Below, in pieces: positions 8,472 through 15,837 of a DNA stretch of 39,474 bases. The stretch comes from JANQUM01 sp047630355. Lineage in GTDB: Bacteria > Bacteroidota > Bacteroidia > Cytophagales > Spirosomataceae. Made by a program: the position numbers and the translations under genes. Within the stretch, counting starts at the first letter, position 1. Every line of letters starts with the position of its first letter. The stretch spans positions 1 to 39,474 of the forward strand of contig JBLHXN010000020.1 of NCBI GenBank assembly GCA_047630355.1, given 5' to 3'. A model generated the notes under the pieces. The model made no database searches and was not told the DNA's origin. It saw only the letters and a program-made list of their open reading frames with translations.

Positions 8472-8555
8472 GGCGATGTGGTGGAATTGGTAGACACGCC
8501 AGCTTGAGGGGCTGGTGGGCTTATGCCTATGGGAGTTCGAGTCTCCCCATCGTCA
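8472..8555 (+). tRNA. tRNA-Leu (anticodon GAG)
   Basis: An 84-base class II tRNA with a long variable arm. Acceptor stem GGCGATG pairs with CATCGTC (8548-8554), with one G-U pair, and the discriminator is A at 8555. The D-arm region GGTGGAATTGGTAGACAC is typical of bacterial tRNA-Leu. The anticodon stem CCAGC/GCTGG encloses loop TTGAGGG, so the anticodon is GAG (8506-8508). The T-arm is GGGAG-TTCGAGT-CTCCC. CCA is not encoded. The 3' end is the attachment site of the neighbouring integrated element. Confidence 0.97.
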
Positions 8556-8559
8556 CATA
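8545..8559 (+). repeat. attL: 15-bp core at the tRNA-Leu 3' end
   Basis: CCCCATCGTCACATA overlaps the end of tRNA-Leu and its first flanking bases. An exact second copy lies at 10595-10609. This is the expected left junction of an element that integrated into a tRNA 3' end and rebuilt it. Confidence 0.85.
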
Positions 8560-8560
8560 G

Positions 8561-8595
8561 TAGTGTAACCGTCTGTAAATCAGGTGGTTACACTA
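8561..8595. repeat. 10-bp inverted repeat just inside attL
   Basis: TAGTGTAACC (8561-8570) and GGTTACACTA (8586-8595) are exact reverse complements with a 15-base spacer. They begin one base after attL. This is a possible integrase or excisionase binding site, or a hairpin at the tRNA transcript end, though no T-run follows. Confidence 0.75.
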
Positions 8596-8615
8596 ATTTG
8601 ATACAAGTATCTGAT

Positions 8616-9596
8616 ATGACAAAACCGCCGATTCTAAGCGATTACGGCGGCAAATTATCGAAACGTTGGTATGTGGACTCCTACCAGTACGGAGAAAAAA
8701 ACGCATTTGGATAAGTACAAAGCCAAATAGTTCACACCCGAGCCGGGCGGCGACACTTCTTAAGCAAATCACAGACAGTCAGACACAACCACCACGGGTA
8801 CAACTCTTTGAGCAGCTTATAGCCTGCTTAAAAAAAGAACTACGGAAACGCTCGTTTCAGTCTTAATAGAAACATCTGCAAATCGTTTGCCAACTACACA
8901 AAAAAAACCAACAATCAAATCAGTAACGGAAATAGACGTAAATACGTGGCTAAAGTATCAGATTCAAAACTTTGCAGATAAAACGATTAATAGCCGTATA
9001 GTCTGTCTAAAGGAAATTTCCAAGGAATCCAAGGTCGCTTGTTTTAATAATGTAAATTTTAAGTTAAAACATTCATAATCAGAGTTTAACGACATTTACA
9101 CCGAATGCGAACGTTCTGTAATAGAGCCCTATTTAATTACAAATAATTACCCACTATACCTCGCGACACGTTTTTTGTTCTACTCTTTTTTACGCCCGAA
9201 CGAATTAAGAAACATCAAAGTTGGAGATATTGATTTAAGAACGAAAGCAATACGAATTCATCATAGCATAAGCAAACGGAAAGCGTAGCAATCATAAAGC
9301 GGAATCCGGCAAACTTCTACCTGTTCGGAACCGTAAAGCCCGGCATAAAATAACTACCGACCAACAAAATAACCGACCAGCACCAGGCGGTATTAGTCAA
9401 ACTAAATTTGTACCGACCACGGGAAACCGTCTTTTACAGTTGGAAACATACCGAGAATGTAACCGCGTACCTGGCGGGGATGGGTATAAAAGCCATACAG
9501 CAAATGAACCGACACAAATCACTCGAAACAACGGAAATATATTTAAGGCGTTTGGGGCTGTATCTTGATAGAATGATTTTCGACTTTGAGTATTAA
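8616..9596 (+). pseudogene. Tyrosine-type integrase, broken
   Basis: Remnant of a phage-type tyrosine integrase of the kind common in Bacteroidota elements. Frame-3 start: MTKPPILSDYGGKLSKRWYV (N-terminal arm, 8616-8714). Frame-1 middle: 8887-9288, with the core-binding helix around DKTINSRIVCLKEI and the catalytic-domain start FYSFLRPNELRNIKVGDIDL, which keeps the box I Arg. Frame-3 end: 9294-9596, with FYSWKHTENVTAYLAGMGI and NRHKSLETTEIYLRRLGLY, which keeps the region of the nucleophile Tyr. It is broken by a frameshift between 8714 and 8887, TAA at 9076-9078, a frameshift near 9288 and TAA at 9351-9353. Joined, the pieces would make about 330 residues against a usual figure near 400, so some of the N-terminal half is lost. 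It lies just downstream of tRNA-Leu, its presumed target. Confidence 0.88.
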
Positions 9597-9854
9597 ACCC
9601 GAAACCAAATAAAATTCTTTCTTTGGCACACAGACAAAGACTCGCACATATTACTACATATGGATTTTATGTCTGTCTGTCTATGTAGGTATAGACATTT
9701 ATTTGTCCTCAGAAAATTGCAATTCTAAAAAGTCATATATTTACATATTCACTTCAAAACGGGCTGCTATTCTCAAACGCTCGTCCATAATAATTATGAA
9801 AATTTCCGGCCTATTGACTCCAATTGTGTTCAAATCATTGAAAGCGAAAACGAA

Positions 9855-10112
9855 ATGTCAAAGAATTAGACTAACGACGGGACCATCAAAATAAAAGAAC
9901 TTGATTCTAAACATTCAGAATTTCAGGAAGCCAAAAGAATTGCGGCCGAAAATGGTTTTGATACTGTTATGAAAATTTCGGAAACGCTCAACGTATCAAA
10001 ACGATTAGACTTGAATTGGCTCTGGGTAGCAAAAAATAATAATTATACTTTTCGTATGTACAAAGCTAGTATAAATTGTAGAGCTGCTTATCTTGATGAT
10101 ATGTATAACTAA
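9855..10112 (+). pseudogene. Small gene of the element, one early stop
   Basis: From ATG 9855 the frame reads MSKN, a TAG stop at 9867-9869, then 80 open codons to the TAA at 10110-10112. The open part runs from KIKELDSKHSEFQEAKRIAA through NLNWLW-like hydrophobic and basic stretches to AAYLDDMYN. I recognise no family. The single early stop suggests a recently broken gene, or a later start that I cannot identify because no good ATG follows until the middle. It sits between the integrase remnant and the HTH remnant. Confidence 0.45.
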
Positions 10113-10122
10113 ATAAGAAATC

Positions 10123-10311
10123 AACAAGGAGAGTAAATTACACGAATTATCTAAAGCCGAGGTAATAAAGCATTTAGGGGTTTCACGACAAGGGTTTTCG
10201 CATATGCTTAAGACAAAGACCTTATAACTTGAAAAATATTTACATCTATGCAAAATAATGAAAGTCAGCCCGTGCAGATTTATTGGTGGTCACGCAGAAA
10301 TATTACAATAA
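10123..10311 (+). pseudogene. HTH (XRE/Cro-like) regulator, broken
   Basis: The open frame shows ELSKAEVIKHLGVSRQGFSH followed by MLKTKTL, TAA at 10225-10227, then LEKYLHLCKIMKVSPCRF to a stop at 10309-10311. The first half is a clear helix-turn-helix of the lambda-repressor type (VIKHLGVSRQGFSHML), and the second half matches the helix that normally follows, so the internal stop is a mutation in one gene. No start codon is visible in frame; the upstream end is probably frameshifted too. Small XRE regulators are usual passengers of integrated elements, where they control excision or act as antitoxins. Which of these applied here is unknown. Confidence 0.6.
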
Positions 10312-10594
10312 CTGAACAAAAAATAAAGACCCAGACAATGATATATATATGGAGAAAGAAATTTTGCACTTAAGAGAAAAATGCAACTGTTAGAAGAATT
10401 ATTGATGATGTACAAACAGCCATTGAACGCCGAAAATACCGCCGAACGCACGTGAATTAATACATAACAGACATACAGACATTTTACTCTATATATATGT
10501 TTTAGTTTGTTTGTCTATGCGTATATACATATTGATACAGGTACACAAACTTATATAAATAGTTGATATAATAAAGGAAGTTAAAATACCCCCC

Positions 10595-10609
10595 CCCCAT
10601 CGTCACATA
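10595..10609 (+). repeat. attR: 15-bp core, distal junction
   Basis: An exact copy of the attL core CCCCATCGTCACATA. It is preceded by more Cs, giving a run of ten (10589-10598), and lies 4 bases before the stop codon of the minus-strand gene at 10614. It marks where the native sequence after tRNA-Leu resumes. Confidence 0.85.
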
Positions 10610-10613
10610 AAAT

Positions 10614-12164
10614 CTAAAGCTTTCGTTTCTTAAAGAGCAAAAGCTTTTTCTTTGTCCGCTTATCTCCCGGATAGTAGCAATTGTTATCCATTTTCTTCTG
10701 GCGTGTGTAAAAAGAAAGAAAAAGTCCGCCGTAAATCGAGACTCCTTTAGTTTGTGAAAAATTAAAGAATCCTAACAAGTGATTTGTTCCTAAGTAAAAC
10801 GAACGGTAACGGGCAGTCAGACCTAACGTGACGTGCTGAAAATTATTCGTTACAACGAACGGAGCGGAAAGCATCGTGTTTTTGGTTTCGAATCTTGGCA
10901 CAATTCCAAAAGTTGATTGACCAAACGGAGCAATTCTATCATTAGACAAAACGGATTGATTCACAAAAGCGGTTACGTATTTTCCCTCCTTGAATTTATA
11001 GTCTACAAAACCGTGAATTCGTGCCGGAGTAAGGTAACTGAAACTCGTGGTGTAATCTGCCGGATTTGTGCCGTATTTATTTTCAATTAGATTTATCAAA
11101 AGACTTGGTCGGGAGTTTTCCCGAAATTCATCATTGTCAAAAGTTACCTGAGTGTTACTCTTAATATCAGCAACTTTTACACCGTTGTAATTAAGGTACC
11201 CAATATCTTCCACCGAAACCCCTACTCTATATTTGTAGCCAGTTTCTTCTTCTTTCTCAATCCATTCACCGTTAACTTTTTTAGAATGTCGAAGTTGCTC
11301 CGGGCGATATTCGTAGGTAAAGCCAATTGAACCACCGAAACCAGTTCCCAAATTATTGATACTTGTCAATTCATTCAAAATTGAAGTTGCTAAGATTCCG
11401 GTATTTCCTTCGGCAAAATAAAACGTACCTTCTGTTTTCTGAAAATCAGTTTTACTTTTCGGTGGGTTTGATACACTCGGCGAAACAGTGTAATCAAGTG
11501 ACGTAGCGTCAATAGCTAAATAATTATTTGACGTAAGGTATTTCGCAGTGATTCCGATATTCAAACGTTGAAACCGTTGGTTGACAATACGTTTTCCAAA
11601 GCTCAGGTAGAATTCTTTATAAAATCCAATATTTACTTTAGCCTGATTATTTGTCACCGGTGTTCCGTACAATCCCACAGGTCTGATTTGGACGATGTGC
11701 CTACCAATTTCTTCCGACGTATTTGTAAAAGAACCGAAGCCGACAATATTCACTCCCGCCTGAACTCCTAAATTTACCCTTTTGATTTTAAAATAAACAG
11801 CAGGACCAAGCAACCGAACGGAAGCATTCCCATTAATTATATCCTTAGAATCGTTGGTTGTAGCATAACCGTTTTGCCAGATTACTAAACCACCAAAATT
11901 CCGATATTTAGAAGGAACAAGACCAGTAAATAAAGAAATAAATGAAAAAGGAGCTGACCACTTTGTGTAGTTGTTAAAAATTGTTGCCTCGGCGTTGAAA
12001 ATATTAATTCCTATGCTTATCTTGGAGGAAGCGAGGCTAGCGGGATTACTTGCGTTGGTAACCACATCTGAATAATTTGAATATTGTATTCCAGATTGAT
12101 GCTGACCCTTGGTAATTAAAGACAAAAGCGTAAAGCAAACGGTAAGCTTATAAAGCAACGACAT
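10614..12164 (-). CDS. Outer-membrane beta-barrel protein, DUF5723-like
   Basis: A 516-residue protein with an N-terminal signal peptide (MSLLYKLTVCFTLLSLITKG). Many amphipathic strands follow with alternating aromatic and polar residues, as in outer-membrane barrels. The early NASNPASLASS motif resembles the conserved N-P-A region of the DUF5723 and related barrel families of Bacteroidota. The function of this family is not established. The C-terminal end is very basic (DKRTKKKLLLFKKRKL) rather than a typical barrel-closing aromatic, which could mean a soluble tail or an altered end. The gene stops 4 bases from attR, so integration of the element replaced its downstream region but not its coding end. 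Its start codon is only 8 bases from that of the divergent ATP-grasp gene. Confidence 0.75.
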   Translation of the reverse strand: MSLLYKLTVCFTLLSLITKGQHQSGIQYSNYSDVVTNASNPASLASSKISIGINIFNAEATIFNNYTKWSAPFSFISLFTGLVPSKYRNFGGLVIWQNGYATTNDSKDIINGNASVRLLGPAVYFKIKRVNLGVQAGVNIVGFGSFTNTSEEIGRHIVQIRPVGLYGTPVTNNQAKVNIGFYKEFYLSFGKRIVNQRFQRLNIGITAKYLTSNNYLAIDATSLDYTVSPSVSNPPKSKTDFQKTEGTFYFAEGNTGILATSILNELTSINNLGTGFGGSIGFTYEYRPEQLRHSKKVNGEWIEKEEETGYKYRVGVSVEDIGYLNYNGVKVADIKSNTQVTFDNDEFRENSRPSLLINLIENKYGTNPADYTTSFSYLTPARIHGFVDYKFKEGKYVTAFVNQSVLSNDRIAPFGQSTFGIVPRFETKNTMLSAPFVVTNNFQHVTLGLTARYRSFYLGTNHLLGFFNFSQTKGVSIYGGLFLSFYTRQKKMDNNCYYPGDKRTKKKLLLFKKRKL

Positions 12165-12172
12165 TAAAAGTT

Positions 12173-13603
12173 ATGAGTAAATTAAGTAATTACGCGAGCG
12201 AAGTTTTCTTCGACGAAATCATTGACCATTCTAACTCAGCCAGGTCCGGAAATGAATCAATAGCAGATTTTATTCAAGACACAAATATAAGTGATTTAAG
12301 TCAGTTAAAGAGTATTGCCGAAGCATCCATGATGGATATGGGCATTACGTTCAATGTTTATTCGGAATCTGAGGGAACAGAACGTATTATTCCTGTTGAT
12401 ATAATTCCCCGGACAATTAACAAAACCGACTGGGAGATGCTTGAGAGAGGACTGAAACAGCGTATTCTGACTTTAAATATGTTTTTGGACGATATCTATA
12501 ACGACCAAAAAATCCTGAAAGACAAAATTATTCCTCGCGAAGTAATTGAAGAAAGTAAAGGATTTTTAAAGCAATGTATGGGAATCCGGCCGCGAGGTAA
12601 TGTTTTTATTCACATAACGGGTACTGACTTAATCCGTGATAATGAAGGTAACTTTAAAGTTTTAGAGGATAATCTTCGGTCTCCATCCGGAGTATCTTAC
12701 ATGTTGACAAATCGTGAAATCTCTAAGCGTATCTTCCCATCGTTGCTCAAGAGTTCGGGCGTTCGCTCGATTGGAGAATATCCGGCAAAGCTGTTTGATT
12801 CGTTGAGTTATTCCTCCTACGTGAATAATCCAAATATTGTTTTACTAACTCCGGGAGTTTTCAACTCCGCATATTTTGAACACTCGTACCTTTCTCAGCA
12901 AATGGGAATCGAATTGGTCGAAAACTCTGACTTAATAGTTGACGACGGTTTTGTAAAAATGCGAACTACAAAAGGCTTTGAGCGGGTAGATTGTATTTAC
13001 CGGCGTGTTGATGATACTTTTCTTGATCCACTGCATTTTAATAAAGATTCACTTCTCGGCGTTCCCGGACTTTTTGACGTTTACCGAAAAGGAAACGTAA
13101 CCGTTGCGAATGCCTTTGGAACGGGAGTTGCCGACGATAAAGTTGTGTACGCGTACGTGCCAAAAATGATTAAGTATTACTTAAACGAAGACCCAATAAT
13201 TGACAACGTTGAAACTTTCCTTTGCCGCGAACCGGAAGCAAAGAAGTATGTTCTTGAAAACATCGAAAAATTAGTGGTCAAAGAAGCAAGCGAAGCCGGA
13301 GGCTACGGGATGCTAATCGGACCAAAATCGACGAAAGAAGAACAGAACCTATTTAGACAAAAAATAAAGGACGATCCAAACAATTACATCGCCCAACCAA
13401 CAATTTCATTATCAACAAGCCCGTGCATCACGAAAGATACTATTTCTCCCCGCCACGTTGATTTACGACCTTACATAATTTACGGCAAAGATGTTTATGT
13501 AACCCCCGGTGGATTGACACGGGTTGCATTAAAAGAAGGTTCTTTAGTAGTGAATTCTTCCCAAGGTGGCGGAAGCAAAGACACTTGGGTTTTTAACAAA
13601 TAA
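12173..13603 (+). CDS. Circularly permuted ATP-grasp protein (type 2)
   Basis: A 476-residue member of the circularly permuted ATP-grasp group (formerly DUF404/DUF407). Family motifs are complete: GTDLIRDNEGNFKVLEDNLR with PSGVSYMLTNR, YRRVDDTFLDPL, NVTVANAFGTGVADDKVVYA, EASEAGGYGMLIGP, PRHVDLRPYIIYG and LVVNSSQGGGSKDTW. ATP-grasp enzymes activate a carboxylate by phosphorylation and join it to an amine or thiol, so a peptide- or amide-forming role is likely; the substrate is unknown. In most genomes it is followed by an alpha-E domain gene and a transglutaminase-like gene. Here the next gene, 6 bases downstream, is a 100-residue protein instead, and no alpha-E or transglutaminase gene appears in the window. 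The start at ATG 12173 leaves just 8 bases to the divergent start. Confidence 0.92.
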   Translation: MSKLSNYASEVFFDEIIDHSNSARSGNESIADFIQDTNISDLSQLKSIAEASMMDMGITFNVYSESEGTERIIPVDIIPRTINKTDWEMLERGLKQRILTLNMFLDDIYNDQKILKDKIIPREVIEESKGFLKQCMGIRPRGNVFIHITGTDLIRDNEGNFKVLEDNLRSPSGVSYMLTNREISKRIFPSLLKSSGVRSIGEYPAKLFDSLSYSSYVNNPNIVLLTPGVFNSAYFEHSYLSQQMGIELVENSDLIVDDGFVKMRTTKGFERVDCIYRRVDDTFLDPLHFNKDSLLGVPGLFDVYRKGNVTVANAFGTGVADDKVVYAYVPKMIKYYLNEDPIIDNVETFLCREPEAKKYVLENIEKLVVKEASEAGGYGMLIGPKSTKEEQNLFRQKIKDDPNNYIAQPTISLSTSPCITKDTISPRHVDLRPYIIYGKDVYVTPGGLTRVALKEGSLVVNSSQGGGSKDTWVFNK

Positions 13604-13609
13604 TAGTAT

Positions 13610-13912
13610 ATGTGGATTGCGAGTTACACTTTTTCGATGCCCTTAGAAGAAAGGGACAATTTTCTGAATTGCTACAAAGCTGCACTGTTAGATTTTATAA
13701 ATGATCACGAGGGAGTATCAGAAATTCAGTTACTTGATATTCTTACGGTAATTGACCCAACGGCGGCTTCGCTTTCGTTGCAAATTCAATTTAAAACGGA
13801 AGAAGAATACGCTGACTTTTCAGAAACGGCTTTTCCGGTCGTTCAAAAACTGCTAAACATTCAGCTTCCAAACAAATACGCCTACTTTCATACTTTGTTA
13901 AAGCGTATTTAG
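13610..13912 (+). CDS. Small alpha/beta protein, possibly DUF4286-like
   Basis: A 100-residue protein starting 6 bases after the ATP-grasp stop, so the two are almost surely co-transcribed. The order of elements (MWIASYTFSMPLEERDNFLN, then a helix, then VSEIQLLDIL, LSLQIQFKTEEEYADF and a C-terminal YAYFHTLLKRI) resembles the ferredoxin-like, dimeric alpha/beta barrel DUF4286 family of Bacteroidota, whose members end with a similar F-x-T-L-L stretch. The resemblance is from memory and weak. Function is unknown. It has no signal peptide or membrane segment. It overlaps the convergent porin gene by 4 bases at the 3' end. Confidence 0.7.
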   Translation: MWIASYTFSMPLEERDNFLNCYKAALLDFINDHEGVSEIQLLDILTVIDPTAASLSLQIQFKTEEEYADFSETAFPVVQKLLNIQLPNKYAYFHTLLKRI

Positions 13913-15831
13913 TCAAACAACGGCCACAGCACGTGAATATTAAACGATCGTCTGAGTGCAGGATAGTCCGGAGTCAGAATTAAAGCTTTTGCAGTTTTAG
14001 TATTGACATCTCTATCTAAGACATCAACACGCGGAAAAACTCCGGCGTTGACGTGACCAAACTTTAGCGAGAGTTTTACTTTTCTAACCATAAAACTTAC
14101 AAAGGCATCGGTTAAATTGTAACCCCAGGCGGCGGTATTGTTTTGCAGGTAGAATTGCTGAATAATCGGATTGTAAGCCGGAGCATTATAAGATGATTTA
14201 TAGAAGTTATCTAAACCCACCTGCAAATCGAGAGCCTTCGCGTAGTTAAATTTAAAGTACACCAAGAAATTATTTTCAACTGTTGGAATCGGGAAAACTG
14301 AACTTGACGAAGCATTTATTTTTAAATTGTTATCAAAATAAAACTCTCCTAATTTAAAGTTTCCTTGTAAACCCATCGTCAAAATTGACAGCGTCCCCGA
14401 TGTTTGCTGCGTAGGTAACGCATTTTCACCGAAATAAAGATAATTATCTATTAATTGGTATTTAGCGTAAGGTCTTAATTGAAACCGGTTTACGGTAAAA
14501 TTATAACTACCAGAAAATTCAGTTGTATTTTGGTTGAGGAATTTATTATTCCATGAATAGTTTGGCAACTGAAAACGCTGAAAAATTAAATTAGGAAGTG
14601 TACTTGCAACCACGGCTCCTAATCTAAAGTTCTTAAAACTGAGGTTTCCGTTTAGTACAAAGCCACCTTGATTGATATTTATTTCGGTATTGGCATTTAA
14701 AACGAACAAGCTATCACGAAAAGAGGCTTTGATACCACCACCAATCAAAAACTCATTCACTTTATAAATATTGTTGTCGTAACCGAGCGTTGTAGAATCT
14801 CTAAAGTTTGACGTCACGAAACGGTGTTTAGCGTAAGTATTAGCCAGAAACCCTTTGTAATATCCTTTTAATCCGAAAGTATTCTGAACTACGTAATTTC
14901 TGCTTCTCCAAGAAATTATGTCTGGTCTCACAGGAATAAAATTATAAAAAGTTGAATCCGCGTTTGAGGCAACGTTGCCGTCTGCAAAGCCAAAACTGTC
15001 ACTACGAAGTTCTAATTGATGAAAAGCGTCAAAGCCGCTGGCTAACTTCAGTTGTTGATACGAGTAAAGTGTGTTTTTAAAAGTCCGGGATTTAGCGTTG
15101 GAAATTCTGTCACCGAAAAGTGTAACGCTATCAATCGGGAAGTAGGACTGGTCTCTGTCGTAAAGAATACCACCTTGTTCTATTTGCTGAAAGTTGAAAT
15201 GGTTCAGATGAGCAACGGCGTTGTATTTTTTATCCTTTGAAACGTAGTTGGTGCTAAATATAACGTTCCAGCCGTTCAATAATCTTTCTTCGCGGTTTGT
15301 TCCCGGATTAATTTGCTTTGAAGAAGCCGTACGATTTACATCGAGCGTAAGATTTAAATCTTTCGTTACATTTTGAGAATGCACAAAGTCAAAATAAGCT
15401 CCTCCCCGATTGATTTGCTGATACTCCATTCTGGTATACGGCGAACGAGTATTGTAATATTTGACTCCTTCTTTTTTTAGACGATACAACTCAAAAGCGT
15501 TAAATCCGAATTGAATTCCAGCACTTTCGGGAACTTCAAAATCTATTGATCTCGCCGCAGTGCCAATATTTCCCAAATCCTGATATTTGTAACCAGCTTT
15601 TTCGTTCGGCGACATCCGCTGGAAATAGCCCAACGTACTATCAGGCAAGTTGTACGTGGTGTCATTCAAGAATAATTGCTTCTCAACCCGGTAACCAACA
15701 CTTTTGTAACTGTACACCTGACGGGTAGAATCATCAAGTATTTGAGCACTGGCAAACAGTGGCAAAAAGAAGATTAACAATAATAGATTTCTCAACGATT
15801 TTATTTCTTTTTTTTCAAAATTAGGAAACAA
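13909..15831 (-). CDS. Putative porin (Porin_10-like)
   Basis: A large outer-membrane barrel of up to 640 residues, with a signal peptide (LRNLLLLIFFLPLFASA) and a long series of beta strands ending HVLWPLFD. The pattern matches the Bacteroidota putative porin family (Porin_10, PF14121). It is probably a channel or structural barrel in the outer membrane; the substrate is unknown. The frame opens with TTG at 15831; a second TTG at 15795 would place the signal peptide right at the N-terminus and may be the true start. There is no ATG. The gene begins 6 bases after the lpxK stop on the same strand, so they form an operon, which is sensible for two envelope genes. The 3' end overlaps the gene at 13610 by 4 bases. 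Confidence 0.82.
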   Translation of the reverse strand: MFPNFEKKEIKSLRNLLLLIFFLPLFASAQILDDSTRQVYSYKSVGYRVEKQLFLNDTTYNLPDSTLGYFQRMSPNEKAGYKYQDLGNIGTAARSIDFEVPESAGIQFGFNAFELYRLKKEGVKYYNTRSPYTRMEYQQINRGGAYFDFVHSQNVTKDLNLTLDVNRTASSKQINPGTNREERLLNGWNVIFSTNYVSKDKKYNAVAHLNHFNFQQIEQGGILYDRDQSYFPIDSVTLFGDRISNAKSRTFKNTLYSYQQLKLASGFDAFHQLELRSDSFGFADGNVASNADSTFYNFIPVRPDIISWRSRNYVVQNTFGLKGYYKGFLANTYAKHRFVTSNFRDSTTLGYDNNIYKVNEFLIGGGIKASFRDSLFVLNANTEININQGGFVLNGNLSFKNFRLGAVVASTLPNLIFQRFQLPNYSWNNKFLNQNTTEFSGSYNFTVNRFQLRPYAKYQLIDNYLYFGENALPTQQTSGTLSILTMGLQGNFKLGEFYFDNNLKINASSSSVFPIPTVENNFLVYFKFNYAKALDLQVGLDNFYKSSYNAPAYNPIIQQFYLQNNTAAWGYNLTDAFVSFMVRKVKLSLKFGHVNAGVFPRVDVLDRDVNTKTAKALILTPDYPALRRSFNIHVLWPLFD

Positions 15832-15837
15832 ATAAGA

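Larger units (their letters stand above)
8545..10609. mobile_element. Decayed integrative element in tRNA-Leu
   Basis: About 2.05 kb bounded by a 15-bp direct repeat of the tRNA-Leu 3' end. Next to the tRNA lies a broken tyrosine integrase (8616-9596), then a broken small gene (9855-10112) and a broken HTH gene (10123-10311). Last comes a scrap around 10349-10455 where two frames (one starting MEKEILHLRE, one MQLLEELLMMYKQ) look like halves of one frameshifted small coiled-coil protein. No intact gene over 80 codons remains inside. Stretches 9597-9854 and 10456-10588 are AT-rich non-coding sequence with short repeats (GTCTGTCTGTCTATG, CAGACATACAGACAT). This is a dead genomic island or small phage-like remnant, known in outline from tRNA-targeting elements. 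Its age and original size cannot be told from here. Confidence 0.85.

Noticed and set aside
8561..8595. A second tRNA fragment, because CTGTAAATC resembles a tRNA-Tyr anticodon loop
   Set aside because: No D-arm, T-arm or acceptor stem can be built around it; the resemblance comes from the inverted repeat and its loop.
10005..10253. Minus-strand frame of 82 codons in the element
   Set aside because: Overlaps the better-supported HTH and unknown frames on the plus strand and has no recognisable features.
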